From Streptomyces sp. DH41 (lineage in GTDB: Bacteria > Actinomycetota > Actinomycetes > Streptomycetales > Streptomycetaceae), in NCBI RefSeq assembly GCF_029813785.1, contig NZ_JARVKY010000039.1, positions 1 to 45,695 on the forward strand: 45,695 nucleotides of DNA, in the 5' to 3' direction. This document shows, piece after piece, positions 32,519 to 41,062 of this stretch. The first letter of the stretch is position 1, and each line of letters starts with the position of its first letter. Position numbers and translations under genes: made by a program. A model generated the notes under the pieces. That model searched no databases. It had not been told where the DNA came from and was given only the letters and a program-made list of their open reading frames with translations.

Positions 32519-33886
32519 TCAGGCCGCGATCGAGGTCGGGCGCGCGGTGGTCAGCTCTCTAGCCCTGCTGTGTACGTCCTTCACGGCCGTGGAGTCGTAG
32601 TAGCGGGCCGCGTCCAGCAGGGTGTTGAGCCGGGAGGCCACCAGGGCGGAGTCGATCCGTGCCGCCTCGGCGAGTGCCTGATGGGCCGCAGTGACGCCCT
32701 GCTCCACCTCGCCCTCTTCAAACAAAGCCGCCGCCAGCCCGATCCGGTCCATGACCTTCACGCGGTCGAAGCCGGGCCTGCGCAGCTGTAGCGCGTCGTG
32801 GAAGTGGGTGCTGGCCCGGTCGTGGCGGCCGTCCAGTGCGGTCAGGTCGCGGGCGGAGACGGCTCGGGCGCCGGCGTGCTCGGCGGGATCGAAGTACGCC
32901 ACCCAGTCAGGGGTGTGCACGAGTCCGTCTGCGAGCAGTTGGTCGGCTTGGGTGAGGTGCTGCTCGGACTCATGGCGGTTGCCCAGGGCGGCGTGTACTC
33001 GCCCGGTCTGGGAGGCGACCAAAGCTTTCGTTGAGGGCAGCGTGGCCTTCTGCGCGGCGATGCCGAGGAGCCCGAGGGCGTCCTTGGGGTGACCGAGGTA
33101 GATCATCTGATGGGACATGCGAGTGACGATCTCCACCCCGCGGTCCGGTTGCCCGGCCTCGGTGGCCGCGTACACGCCGTAGGTCCAGTAGCGCTGGGCC
33201 TGCGCGTATCGGCCGCAGTCGTGACTGGCCCATCCCGCCAGTGCCGCCAAGTCGGCGGTAGCTGCGAAAACCCGGGTCTTCAGGGAGGGTGGGACGCCGT
33301 CCTGGATGCGGCGGGCGACCTCGGCGAGCTGAGCAACGATGGCTGAGCGGTACAGGCCGCCGCCCCGGGAGGCGTCTGCGCCAGCGAAGAAGCGGGTGAC
33401 CTCCTCCAGCGCGGTGACGGTGTCGGTGTCGAAGCCTTTCGTGCTGCTGCCGAGCGTACGGGCGGTTCCGCCGAGCGTCCGTTCGGCGGCGAGGATGAGC
33501 GGGGCGCCAAGGGCGAGCTTGAGGGTGTCGCGGCGGTTCACTATGAGGTCCATCTGCGTCCATCCGGCCAGGGTCTGCGCGGCTGCCTCGCGCAGCAGCG
33601 GAAGCTGGATGCCATCCAGCATTACTTCATTACCCATGAGACCAAGGTCGCCGGGGGTGAGCTGCTGGCCGACCTTCTCTGTGAGGACTTCCGCCAGCAG
33701 TGCAGGCACCGGCGGGCGTGGCCTTTCGCCGTCGATCCAGCGTCGGACCCGGGTTGCGTCGGGGGCGATCTGCGTGTGGCCTCGCGCGTTGGCCAGTGTG
33801 GCGACGCGGCGGGCGATTTCACCGTGAGACAAGCCTGATGCTGTGATCCACAGTTCGAGGAGTGCGTTACGGGATCCGCTGGCCAT
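32519..33886 (-). CDS. NsdA-like TPR transcriptional regulator
   Basis: A 455-residue cytoplasmic protein. The N-terminus (LLELWITASGLSHGEIARRVATLANARG, then DATRVRRWIDGERPRPPVPALLAEVL) is the atypical helix-turn-helix of Streptomyces regulators such as NsdA. TPR-like helical repeats follow from about residue 150 to 440 (AGWASHDCGRYAQAQRYWTYG, quoted in part). Members control development or antibiotic production; plasmid copies are common. The ATG at 33886 has no strong ribosome site. Upstream, GTCACTGCATGTGAC (33911-33925) is an inverted repeat that could be its operator. It converges on the secreted SH3 gene and is followed on the same strand order by the Nudix gene upstream. Confidence 0.75.
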   Translation of the reverse strand: MASGSRNALLELWITASGLSHGEIARRVATLANARGHTQIAPDATRVRRWIDGERPRPPVPALLAEVLTEKVGQQLTPGDLGLMGNEVMLDGIQLPLLREAAAQTLAGWTQMDLIVNRRDTLKLALGAPLILAAERTLGGTARTLGSSTKGFDTDTVTALEEVTRFFAGADASRGGGLYRSAIVAQLAEVARRIQDGVPPSLKTRVFAATADLAALAGWASHDCGRYAQAQRYWTYGVYAATEAGQPDRGVEIVTRMSHQMIYLGHPKDALGLLGIAAQKATLPSTKALVASQTGRVHAALGNRHESEQHLTQADQLLADGLVHTPDWVAYFDPAEHAGARAVSARDLTALDGRHDRASTHFHDALQLRRPGFDRVKVMDRIGLAAALFEEGEVEQGVTAAHQALAEAARIDSALVASRLNTLLDAARYYDSTAVKDVHSRARELTTARPTSIAA

Positions 33887-33910
33887 GGCCGTCGCCGCCT
33901 TCGGCTCGTG

Positions 33911-33925
33911 TCACTGCATGTGACG
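33911..33925. promoter_or_regulatory. Inverted repeat upstream of the NsdA-like gene
   Basis: GTCAC and GTGAC flank a 5-bp centre, 25 bases before the start codon. It is a candidate operator for the regulator itself. The rest of the 212-base gap holds nothing I can call. Confidence 0.3.
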
Positions 33926-34098
33926 GATTCGCCACCGTTCGCGACACCTACGGTACTGGTGAAGACGCCGTGTCGCGCGGATTCTTCTTATGCGGCCGCA
34001 GCGAGGCGGGGTGCGCCCCGTGGAGGAAAGTCTCGAGTTCGCCTGAGTGAGAGGAGGCATAGGAGGCGTTGAGGGCAACTGCCTGCCGGTGAGCTCGA

Positions 34099-34587
34099 TC
34101 AGGAACCGACTGGTCGCCCGTCCTGCAAGTACAGGGGGTGTCCGGTGCGCAGTGCATCGCACGCGAGCGTAAGGCGGGCGGCCTGCTGCGGGCCGATGAG
34201 TGGTTCCCAGTCTTCTGGCGTCCGCAGGTCCCAGGCGTCGTGTTCGTGGGACAGCGTGACGGAGAACTGCGCGCGGTCCACACGCGGCCCCCTGAAGAGG
34301 AACTGCGCGTACGGGTCGAGGCCAGTCGGCCGGTACCAGTCCACTCCCAACAGCTGAGGACAGACGGGCAGCTGGTGGCCGGTCTCTTCAAGCACCTCGC
34401 GGACAGCGGCCTGCCATGGGTCCTGACCGTGTTCGACGGTTCCCCCTGGGAGCTGCCAGGAGTCCTCGTAGGTGGCGTGCAGCAGCAGTACCCGGAACTC
34501 GGCGTCGTGGAAGACGGCGGCCGCGGCTGACGTACTGCGTGCCATCGATGCCAGCCATTCCTCATAGGTCGGCTGCTGCACTGCCAT
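34099..34587 (-). CDS. Nudix hydrolase
   Basis: A 162-residue enzyme that cleaves a nucleoside diphosphate linked to another group. The Nudix box reads GGTVEHGQ, seven residues, then REVLEETG (about residues 48-70). The usual glutamate after the HG is glutamine here, while the catalytic REVLEE is intact. Flanking segments (FRVLLLHATYEDSWQLPGG) are typical. It is divergent from the FAD-dehydrogenase operon and could clean up a nucleotide made or used there. The ATG at 34587 is followed by a normal N-terminus. Substrate unknown. Confidence 0.9.
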   Translation of the reverse strand: MAVQQPTYEEWLASMARSTSAAAAVFHDAEFRVLLLHATYEDSWQLPGGTVEHGQDPWQAAVREVLEETGHQLPVCPQLLGVDWYRPTGLDPYAQFLFRGPRVDRAQFSVTLSHEHDAWDLRTPEDWEPLIGPQQAARLTLACDALRTGHPLYLQDGRPVGS

Positions 34588-34639
34588 GTCGTTCCCTTCG
34601 CTTGATCCGTGACCTGCCGTCCCGAGCCTGCCACGTCAG

Positions 34640-34656
34640 CTCAACCAACCGTTGAG
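34640..34656. promoter_or_regulatory. Inverted repeat in the Nudix / FAD-gene divergent region
   Basis: CTCAAC and GTTGAG flank CAACC in the 108-base divergent gap. It could control both directions. No clear -35/-10 pair is assigned. Confidence 0.35.
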
Positions 34657-34695
34657 GGCCGGGCCTACGACGGCCGGAATCGAAGGAGATTCCCC

Positions 34696-36171
34696 ATGGA
34701 TGACCAGTTCGACGTCGTTATCGCCGGGGCTGGACCTGCGGGTCTGGCCTGCGCACACACGCTGCAGGACCGTGCGCCCCATCTGCGGGTGCTCCTGCTG
34801 GAGGCGGGGCGGGCCTTCCGCCGCCGGCCGTGCCCGGTGGACCGCGGTCTGCGGTGCACGGGTTGCGGCGGGGTGTGCAACGTGATCTCCGGGTTCGGCG
34901 GGAGCATGCACTACGGCGACGGCGCGAAGCTGAGTCTGCTGCCGTCGGGCCGCCGTCTGATCCCCCACTTGGGGGCATCCGTCGCGCACCAGCTGTGCGC
35001 GGACGCATACGCCTGGCTCACCTCGGCACTGCCTCAGCCCCCGGTGCTGGCCGGTGAGTCCCTGTCCGGCCATGCCGTCTCCGCGTTCGACGCCCACGGC
35101 CTGTCCATCCGCGAGTACCCGGTCGCGGTCCTGGGAGAGCAGGATCTCGGGCAGGTGATCGAGGCCTGCCACGAAGGGCTGCGCGCGCAGTGCTGGTACC
35201 TGAGCGAGCTGGCTGAGGCACAGCCGCGCGTCGGCGGCGGCATGGTCGTGAAGGTGGCAACCCGCCACGGCGTGAAGGAAGTGCACGCCGGACACGTCGT
35301 ACTCGCCACCGGCCGCCGGGGCGTGACGGCAACGGCGTCGCTGCTGCGGCAGCTGGGCGTGGCGATGACCCCGCCGGACCTGTCCGTCGGCGTGCGCTTC
35401 GAAATGGACGCACGGCTCCTTGCCCCGATCGGCACCGAGCACCCTGACCTGAAGATCAGTCAGCGGGACACAGCCGTCGTGCACAAGGTCAAGACCTTCT
35501 GCTTCTGCGGCGGCCCCAACGGGGGCCGGCTGAAGTTCACCCACTACCACAACGCCTTCGGCCCAGCTGTCATCACGCTCGACGGGCACGAGACGACCGA
35601 CCGGATCCCTGCCGAGCGGCCGCTCGCCGCGAACTTCGGCCTGCTGTGCCAGGTGCAGGGCCGCGGGAACGCCCAGCAGGCCCAGGAGTCCTTCCTCGGC
35701 ACCTACCGGGCTCTGACCCAGGGGCGTCCGTTCGCCCAGACGCTGGGCAGCTTCCTGAGCTGCACCCCGGACACCATGGCGTGGCCCGACCTTCAGCAGC
35801 GCCTTCCGTACCAGCCCTCCGTCCTGGACCTGACCACCGGCCCGGTCCACGAGCTGTTCACCCCCGAGGAACACGCCAGCCTGACCGCGGGCCTGGACCG
35901 CGTCCTGGGGTCGATTCTGCGGCACGCCGGCATCGAGGCGTCCATCGGCGACCTCGCGGATCAGGTCCTGGTCGTGGCGCCCGAGCTGGAGTTCGTCTGG
36001 GAGCAGCCCGAGCTCGACGCCGGGTGCCGCGTACCGGGCCTACCGGTGCACGTGGTCGGCGACGCGGCCGGGGTCGCCCAGGGCATCGTCCAGGCCGCCA
36101 TGATGGGCATGGCCGCAGCCCAGGCCATCGCAGCAGCGCAGCCCGGTTCCGCGGCCGGAGTCGCGCGGTGA
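34696..36171 (+). CDS. FAD-dependent dehydrogenase (COG2509 type)
   Basis: A 491-residue flavoprotein. The FAD-binding motif GAGPAGLACA lies at about residues 10-19. The stretch with RPCPVDRGLRCTGCGGVCN followed by GFGGSMHYGDGAKLSL matches the cysteine cluster and glycine-rich loop of the uncharacterised FAD dehydrogenases of COG2509. A late GDAAGVAQGIVQAAMMGMAAA is the second FAD contact. The ATG at 34696 has GGAG at 34685-34688. It overlaps the next gene as GTGA, so the four genes to 38628 are one translationally coupled unit. The substrate is not known for this family. Confidence 0.85.
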   Translation: MDDQFDVVIAGAGPAGLACAHTLQDRAPHLRVLLLEAGRAFRRRPCPVDRGLRCTGCGGVCNVISGFGGSMHYGDGAKLSLLPSGRRLIPHLGASVAHQLCADAYAWLTSALPQPPVLAGESLSGHAVSAFDAHGLSIREYPVAVLGEQDLGQVIEACHEGLRAQCWYLSELAEAQPRVGGGMVVKVATRHGVKEVHAGHVVLATGRRGVTATASLLRQLGVAMTPPDLSVGVRFEMDARLLAPIGTEHPDLKISQRDTAVVHKVKTFCFCGGPNGGRLKFTHYHNAFGPAVITLDGHETTDRIPAERPLAANFGLLCQVQGRGNAQQAQESFLGTYRALTQGRPFAQTLGSFLSCTPDTMAWPDLQQRLPYQPSVLDLTTGPVHELFTPEEHASLTAGLDRVLGSILRHAGIEASIGDLADQVLVVAPELEFVWEQPELDAGCRVPGLPVHVVGDAAGVAQGIVQAAMMGMAAAQAIAAAQPGSAAGVAR

Positions 36172-37457
36172 AGCGCCCGGAGGCTGGGACCCTCGACGAC
36201 CTCTACCCGCCTGGCGCCCTCGCCCTGCCGGTCAACCCCGCCCTTCCGGCGCCGCGCCTGGCCGCGCCGCCGGCCGAGCGGACCAACGACGGCGACTACC
36301 GCGCCTACTACGGACCCAACATCCGCGCCGAATACCCCGTGGACGGCTGCGCCGACCGTGTGGCGGTCATCGACAAGGCATGGCCGCACAGTCTGCACGA
36401 CGTCATGCTGCTGGCCGCCAGCGACCACGGGCGGCACACCAGTGTCACCGACACTCCCGACCCGCTGCTGGAGGCACTCCTGCGGGCCGCGCTGACGTAT
36501 ACGGATGTCGTCTGCGACCCAGAGACCGTGCACACCTTCGGGCTCGACGGCGGTCAGCTCACCGTCGGCTGGAACCACGACCGTACGCTCGACCGGGACA
36601 ACGGCCAGTGGTGGGACAAGACCATGCACTGGCACCTCAACCTGTACCCCAAGCTGGTCCGCCAGAGGGTGAAGCCCACGTCGCTGCGCGACATCGCCGA
36701 CGCGACCCTGCGGCGGTCCCTGGTCGATCCCGTTGCCTACCTCGCTCAGCACGTCGCCCGCGACGCCCTGAAGGAGTACGCGCTGCCCGCAGGCTGCCGG
36801 CTGCTGCCGATCAGCCCGCACCAGGACGCCACGCGGCTGCTGCCCGTCGGCCTGAAACTCCAGCTGCCCGGCTGGCCGTTTCTGGCCACGCCGCAATGCC
36901 GGCACCTCCTGCGTACGCTCCACCAGGCTGCCGAGAGCGGCTACCGGCAGGTCAGGGACGCCTTCACCGGCTCCCCGGACTCCGCTTTGCCATGGTCCCG
37001 GCCCAGCCTGCTCCCGCCCGACCAGGTCGACAAGCGCCTCACGCGCCTGGCGTGGCTGTCGCCGCACTCCCGCATCCTGCTCATGCGGTTGCGGCACGTC
37101 CTGCGCGATGTCACCGACCGCGAACTGCTCCTGCTGCGTGCGCGGCCGAAGCTGGCCAACCGGTGCTTGACCCTGGCCGACCTCAGCTACAACCTCACCC
37201 TGTTCAGCCCGACTCCGGTCGGCCCGCACTTGCCCGCCTCCCGTGCCGTGTTCCTGGTGATGCAGCTGAAGGTGTTCAGCTACGTCGGACACGCGCCGGC
37301 CATCGGCCGGGCCGTCGCCAGTGTCATCGACCGTCACCACGGGCCCGTGATGGACGGCGGTCTCCTCGCCGAGCGCCGCGCCTTCCAGAACACCTACCTC
37401 GCCCGCCTGCGGACGGCACTGTCCGCCCCCACGCCCGTCCCGGAGGTGAACCGGTGA
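36168..37457 (+). CDS. Unknown protein of the four-gene operon, HxH-containing
   Basis: A 429-residue protein starting at the GTG that overlaps the FAD gene's stop. The N-terminal half contains YYGPNIRAEYPVDG, WPHSLHDVMLLAASDHGRH and then TMHWHLNLYPKLVR. The HWHLNLYP motif after a long spacer resembles the HxHxxxxP signature of HIT-superfamily nucleotidyltransferases such as GalT or Ap4A phosphorylase. The C-terminal half is helical and basic. The resemblance is only by eye. It is coupled to the next gene by GTGA. Confidence 0.6.
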   Translation: MKRPEAGTLDDLYPPGALALPVNPALPAPRLAAPPAERTNDGDYRAYYGPNIRAEYPVDGCADRVAVIDKAWPHSLHDVMLLAASDHGRHTSVTDTPDPLLEALLRAALTYTDVVCDPETVHTFGLDGGQLTVGWNHDRTLDRDNGQWWDKTMHWHLNLYPKLVRQRVKPTSLRDIADATLRRSLVDPVAYLAQHVARDALKEYALPAGCRLLPISPHQDATRLLPVGLKLQLPGWPFLATPQCRHLLRTLHQAAESGYRQVRDAFTGSPDSALPWSRPSLLPPDQVDKRLTRLAWLSPHSRILLMRLRHVLRDVTDRELLLLRARPKLANRCLTLADLSYNLTLFSPTPVGPHLPASRAVFLVMQLKVFSYVGHAPAIGRAVASVIDRHHGPVMDGGLLAERRAFQNTYLARLRTALSAPTPVPEVNR

Positions 37458-38272
37458 TCGACTCAGACGTCCTCGGCTTCTACAACCTCGGCCTGGAGCA
37501 GACACGGCTCCAGGACCCGCGCCGCTCGGTCGAGTTCTGGCGCACCCGCGATGTCCTCGCCCGCCACCTTCCCCCACCGCCCGCCACGGTCCTGGACGTC
37601 GGCGGCGGCCCGGGCGCCTATGCCCTCGCTCTGGCCGACGACGGCTACGACGTCACCCTCGTCGACCCCGTCCCCCTGCACATCTCGCAGGCCACCCAGG
37701 CCTCCCGCGCCCACGAGCGGGCGCTGCGCCGGGCCTTGTGCGGGGACGCCCGCGAGGTGCCCGTAGACGAGCAGCACGACGCGGTGCTCCTGCTGGGGCC
37801 GCTCTACCACCTCATCACGGCTGACGACCGCGCCCGGGCGTGGTCCGAAGCCCGCCGCTGCGTGCGGCCCGGAGGCGTGATCGTTGCCGCCGCGGCGTCG
37901 CGGTACTACGCCTGCTGGGAATCCCTCGCCTCGGACAAGATGCCGCTGCCCGGCGTCGCCCAGGCCCTGGAGATGCAGTTGCGCACTGGCGAGTACCGCA
38001 ACCCCAGCGGCGAGGAACGGCTGTGGACCACCGCGTACTTCCACGCCCCCGACGAACTCGCCGCCGAGGCCCGCTCCGCCGGACTCCTCGTACGCTCTCT
38101 GGTCGCGGTGGAAGGGCCCGCGAAGCTGCTGGGCGACCTTGGCGAGCGCATGGCCGACCCGGAGCGCCGGCAGCACGTCCTGGACACTCAGCGGCGCATC
38201 GAGGAGGAGCACAGCGTGCTGGGCCTGTCCCAGCACATGCTGGCCATCGCCGAACGGCCGGCGGACCGGTGA
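37454..38272 (+). CDS. SAM-dependent methyltransferase
   Basis: A 272-residue class I methyltransferase. Motif I VLDVGGGPGAYALALA (about 46-61), the acidic end of strand 2 VTLVDP, HDAVLLLGPLYHLI (motif IV) and RCVRPGGVIVAAA (motif VI) are all present. Such enzymes methylate small molecules or proteins; the substrate is not deducible. It starts at the GTG overlapping the previous stop and itself overlaps the next start as GTGA. Its place between a putative nucleotidyltransferase-like protein and a MazG-like enzyme suggests a small biosynthetic or modification pathway. Confidence 0.9.
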   Translation: MIDSDVLGFYNLGLEQTRLQDPRRSVEFWRTRDVLARHLPPPPATVLDVGGGPGAYALALADDGYDVTLVDPVPLHISQATQASRAHERALRRALCGDAREVPVDEQHDAVLLLGPLYHLITADDRARAWSEARRCVRPGGVIVAAAASRYYACWESLASDKMPLPGVAQALEMQLRTGEYRNPSGEERLWTTAYFHAPDELAAEARSAGLLVRSLVAVEGPAKLLGDLGERMADPERRQHVLDTQRRIEEEHSVLGLSQHMLAIAERPADR

Positions 38273-38628
38273 CCGAGGACACCGGCACGAACGCGCTGCT
38301 GTTCGCCGTCTCGCGGTGGATCGACGGCACGCCAGCCAACCGGGAACGTGATCCCGAAGCCCTGCTGTGGGGGCGTACCGCCAAGGTGAGCGAGGAAGCC
38401 GGGGAGGTCGTCGCCGCTCTCATCGGCGCGCTCGGCCACAACCCGCGCAAGGGGGTATACGACACGCTGGAGCACGTCGAGTACGAACTGCTGGACTTGG
38501 CGATGACAGCACTGTGCGCGACTGCTCACCTCTACACCCGTAAGGGCCAGGCGCCTGACCTCCTCACTCTCCTCGACCAGCACGTCCGCACGGTGGCCGA
38601 ACGAGCCGGACTGACACAGCCGCCCTGA
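38269..38628 (+). CDS. MazG-like NTP pyrophosphohydrolase
   Basis: A 119-residue helical protein. KVSEEAGEVVAALIGAL carries the EExxE-type metal site of MazG/all-alpha NTP pyrophosphatases, and YELLDLAMTALCATAHL is the second acidic helix, although the usual ExxD pair is reduced to ELLD. It hydrolyses an NTP to NMP plus pyrophosphate in known members. It starts at the GTG overlapping the methyltransferase stop and is the last gene of the coupled set. Confidence 0.75.
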   Translation: MTEDTGTNALLFAVSRWIDGTPANRERDPEALLWGRTAKVSEEAGEVVAALIGALGHNPRKGVYDTLEHVEYELLDLAMTALCATAHLYTRKGQAPDLLTLLDQHVRTVAERAGLTQPP

Positions 38629-38640
38629 CGGGTGGACACG

Positions 38641-38676
38641 CCGGGGCGCCGACCGACTCTCCAAGTCGCGCCCCGG
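38641..38676. terminator. Terminator hairpin after the four-gene operon
   Basis: CCGGGGCG (38641-38648) pairs with CGCCCCGG (38669-38676), with an inner GACT/AGTC stem. It lies 12 bases past the MazG-like stop. Confidence 0.6.
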
Positions 38677-38755
38677 CCTGCGCAGTTACAAGGAACAGGG
38701 ACCTGCTCGATAGGCTGCCTCGGCCGCCACGAGGGCGAGGACGGGACAGGAAACG

Positions 38756-40060
38756 GTGGGACAGATGCGGAACATCGCGGTTTTCGGCGCCGGATACATC
38801 GGCTTGGTGACCGGGGCGTGCCTGGCAGAGCTCGGACACACGGTCACCGTCCGCGACATTCAGCCGCACCGCGTGGAGAGCCTGCGCCGCGGCGAGGTGC
38901 CCATCTACGAACCGGGCCTCAGTGAGCTGCTGGCAAACAACGAGGACCGGCTCAGGTTCACGCTGGACGCGCAGGAAGCGCTCCAGCACGCCGAAATCGC
39001 CTACGTCTGCGTGGACACCCCGCCCACGCCCTCCGGGGACGCCGACCTGTCCCGCGTATGGTCCGTCATCGACGACCTGCGAAACGCCCCCCACCTGGCC
39101 GCCGTCGTCATGAAGTCCACCGTGCCCGTAGGTACCGGCGAACAGGTACAGAACGCGATGACCGCCGCCGGTCTCGGCCATGTCGGCTATGCGTCGAACC
39201 CGGAGTTCACCGCCGAGGGCAAAGCCGTCCATGACTTCCTGCACCCCGACCGCATCGTGATCGGTACTGCCGACCCGGTGGCCGCGGAGCTCGTCGCCAG
39301 CCTGCACAAGGGCGTCGACGGACCGGTGCAGACGATGAGCATCGCATCGGCGGAGATGGTCAAGCTGGCATCGAACGCCCTGCTCGCAACGAAGATCACA
39401 TTCACCAACGAGATCGCAGCCGTGTGCGAGGCGACCGGCGCCGATGTGGAAGAAGTCGCGGCCGCCGTCGGGATGGACCACCGGCTCGGCCCCCACTTCC
39501 TGAAGGCCGGACTCGGCTACGGCGGGTCCTGCTTCCCCAAGGACTCCCGCGCACTGCGCGCAATGGCCTCGAACTCCGGTTACCCCTTCCAGCTGCTCAG
39601 CGCCGTGATCGAGGTCAACGATCTCCAACCGCGACGGGCCATCGCGCGACTGAAGGAGCAGATCGGTGGCCTGCGAGGACGGCGCATCGCCCTGCTGGGT
39701 CTGACCTTCAAGCCGGGCACCGACGACATGCGCGAGGCGCCCAGCGCGATCATCGCCGCCCGGCTCCTGTCCGAAGGGGCGCAGGTCACGGGCTGGGACC
39801 CTATGGCACATCCGGGTGCAGAAGCACCGTGGGACCAAGTGGAGCGCAAGAGCGACGTCATCGACGCGGTCACCGACTGCGATGCCGCCATGGTGGTGAC
39901 CGAGTGGCCGGAGCTGGTGGACGTGGACTGGGCCAAAGCCGCGCAGGCGATGAAGAACCCTCTCCTCTTCGACGGCCGCAACCTGCTCAACCGCCAGGAC
40001 CTCGTGCGGTACGGATTCACCTGCATGGGCGTCGGCAGGATCACCGCCCTGCCGAAGTAG
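38756..40060 (+). CDS. UDP-glucose 6-dehydrogenase family
   Basis: A 434-residue NAD-dependent nucleotide-sugar dehydrogenase that oxidises the sugar C6 alcohol to a carboxylate in two steps. The N-terminal Rossmann motif is VFGAGYIGLVTGACLAE. PVGTGEQVQ, NPEFTAEGKAVHDFLHPDR and the catalytic-cysteine motif GYGGSCFPKD (about 259-268) are all present, as is the C-terminal domain starting GRRIALLGLTFKPGTDDMREAPS. Length is typical. The GTG at 38756 is preceded by AGGA; an ATG lies three codons in. No glycosyltransferase is nearby, so the acid sugar's destination is unclear. Confidence 0.93.
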   Translation: MGQMRNIAVFGAGYIGLVTGACLAELGHTVTVRDIQPHRVESLRRGEVPIYEPGLSELLANNEDRLRFTLDAQEALQHAEIAYVCVDTPPTPSGDADLSRVWSVIDDLRNAPHLAAVVMKSTVPVGTGEQVQNAMTAAGLGHVGYASNPEFTAEGKAVHDFLHPDRIVIGTADPVAAELVASLHKGVDGPVQTMSIASAEMVKLASNALLATKITFTNEIAAVCEATGADVEEVAAAVGMDHRLGPHFLKAGLGYGGSCFPKDSRALRAMASNSGYPFQLLSAVIEVNDLQPRRAIARLKEQIGGLRGRRIALLGLTFKPGTDDMREAPSAIIAARLLSEGAQVTGWDPMAHPGAEAPWDQVERKSDVIDAVTDCDAAMVVTEWPELVDVDWAKAAQAMKNPLLFDGRNLLNRQDLVRYGFTCMGVGRITALPK

Positions 40061-40172
40061 CGGCCCCAACCCCGCCCGACCCGGTTCAGCCCAGCCGCAT
40101 GCAGACCGACGTGCGGAGGCAGGACGCCGTGACTCACCCCGTCGTCCCGGCCGGGGCGCCGCAACATCGCCG

Positions 40173-40194
40173 ACTCACCTCTTAAGAGGTGAGT
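40173..40194. terminator. 22-bp perfect palindrome
   Basis: Two 11-base arms, the left one ACTCACCTCTT, are exact complements with no loop, 112 bases past the dehydrogenase stop and 95 before the secreted-protein gene. It could be an operator or a transcription stop. The rest of the 228-base gap holds nothing else I can call. Confidence 0.45.
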
Positions 40195-40288
40195 TCAGGA
40201 GAGGTGAAGGGCGGGGCCGGTTCGCTCGCTTGGGTGATCACGCCGGGCGCGGCGTCTCGGGACGGATGGTGCATCAGTTGAGCCGATC

Positions 40289-40648
40289 ATGAAGAAGATG
40301 ATGCTGGCCGCCGTGGCGGCGGCCCTCACCGTGACCCCGGCTGCGGCCGCTCCGACAATGGCGGCGCCGTCCGCTGTCTCCGCACCGAGTGCGAAAGCGT
40401 GCGCGAAGAAGTGGGAGGTCACCGGCAAGAAGGTCGCGGTCCGGATGCCGCAGGGCAACCAGCCCGTGGCGTCGCCGGACTCGCCGGTCGTGCGCTACCT
40501 GTACCGGGGGGACGTGGTGACCTCGTGCGTCGAGGCGATTGCCCGCACGCAGAGCGGCCCGGCGTACCACAAGTGCGGCCGCGGGGGACACGTCTGGAGG
40601 ATCGTCCGGGGAGGCCAGGTGCCCGCCACGTGCCTGAAGCGTCTGTGA
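40289..40648 (+). CDS. Secreted small SH3-like protein
   Basis: A 119-residue exported protein. MKKMMLAAVAAALTVTPAAAAP is a clear signal peptide. The mature part (WEVTGKKVAVRMPQG...LYRGDVVTSC...HVWRIVRGGQVPATCLKRL) has the strand pattern and GDVV turn of SH3b domains, with four cysteines that could pair. It is built like the exported protein at 31998, though not a close copy. The ATG at 40289 has only a weak upstream site. It converges on the DUF6233 gene. Confidence 0.65.
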   Translation: MKKMMLAAVAAALTVTPAAAAPTMAAPSAVSAPSAKACAKKWEVTGKKVAVRMPQGNQPVASPDSPVVRYLYRGDVVTSCVEAIARTQSGPAYHKCGRGGHVWRIVRGGQVPATCLKRL

Positions 40649-40661
40649 CGGTCACCGCGTC

Positions 40662-41000
40662 CTAGTCGAGCATGCGCAGCGCACTGTCCGGACGGCAGTG
40701 TGGGCAGGCACTGACACCGTCCGCGAGGGCGCGGCGGGCCTGGTCCTGCTTGATCCCCTTGCTGCGGGCGCCTGCGTTCCAGCAGTCGCCGACGTGGACG
40801 TAGACAGGCAGGCTGTCCCGGTTCAGCCCTTGCTCCAGGAGCCAGTCGGGCGGGGCGGGCCTCTCCTCTGCGCCGCGTCGGCGCTCGGCTTCGCGGCGTT
40901 CCTCGTCGGCGATCCATTGGCGGGTGCGGTCCAGGTCGCGCAGCTGCACCCGCTCCAGAAAGCGGAGCTGCGCCAGACGCGCCGAACCTGGATCGTTCAT
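40662..41000 (-). CDS. DUF6233 family protein
   Basis: A 112-residue protein of a family found almost only in Streptomyces and frequent on its plasmids. The signature PPDWLLEQGL is followed by PVYVHVGDCWNAG, RSKGIKQDQARRALADGVSACPHCRPDSALRMLD. The CPHC pair and the cysteine of GDCW could bind zinc. Function unknown. The ATG at 41000 is normal. Part of the same family reappears as a broken fragment at 45060-45224. Confidence 0.85.
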   Translation of the reverse strand: MNDPGSARLAQLRFLERVQLRDLDRTRQWIADEERREAERRRGAEERPAPPDWLLEQGLNRDSLPVYVHVGDCWNAGARSKGIKQDQARRALADGVSACPHCRPDSALRMLD

Positions 41001-41062
41001 GCGTTCGATTCTATGGTGTGTCGGTCACGCATCGATCCAGGGGTGGGCGAAACGGGGACGTC

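Noticed and set aside
33948..34634. A 228-codon minus-strand frame over the Nudix gene
   Set aside because: It overlaps the Nudix gene in another frame and has no domain; the Nudix frame carries the catalytic motif.
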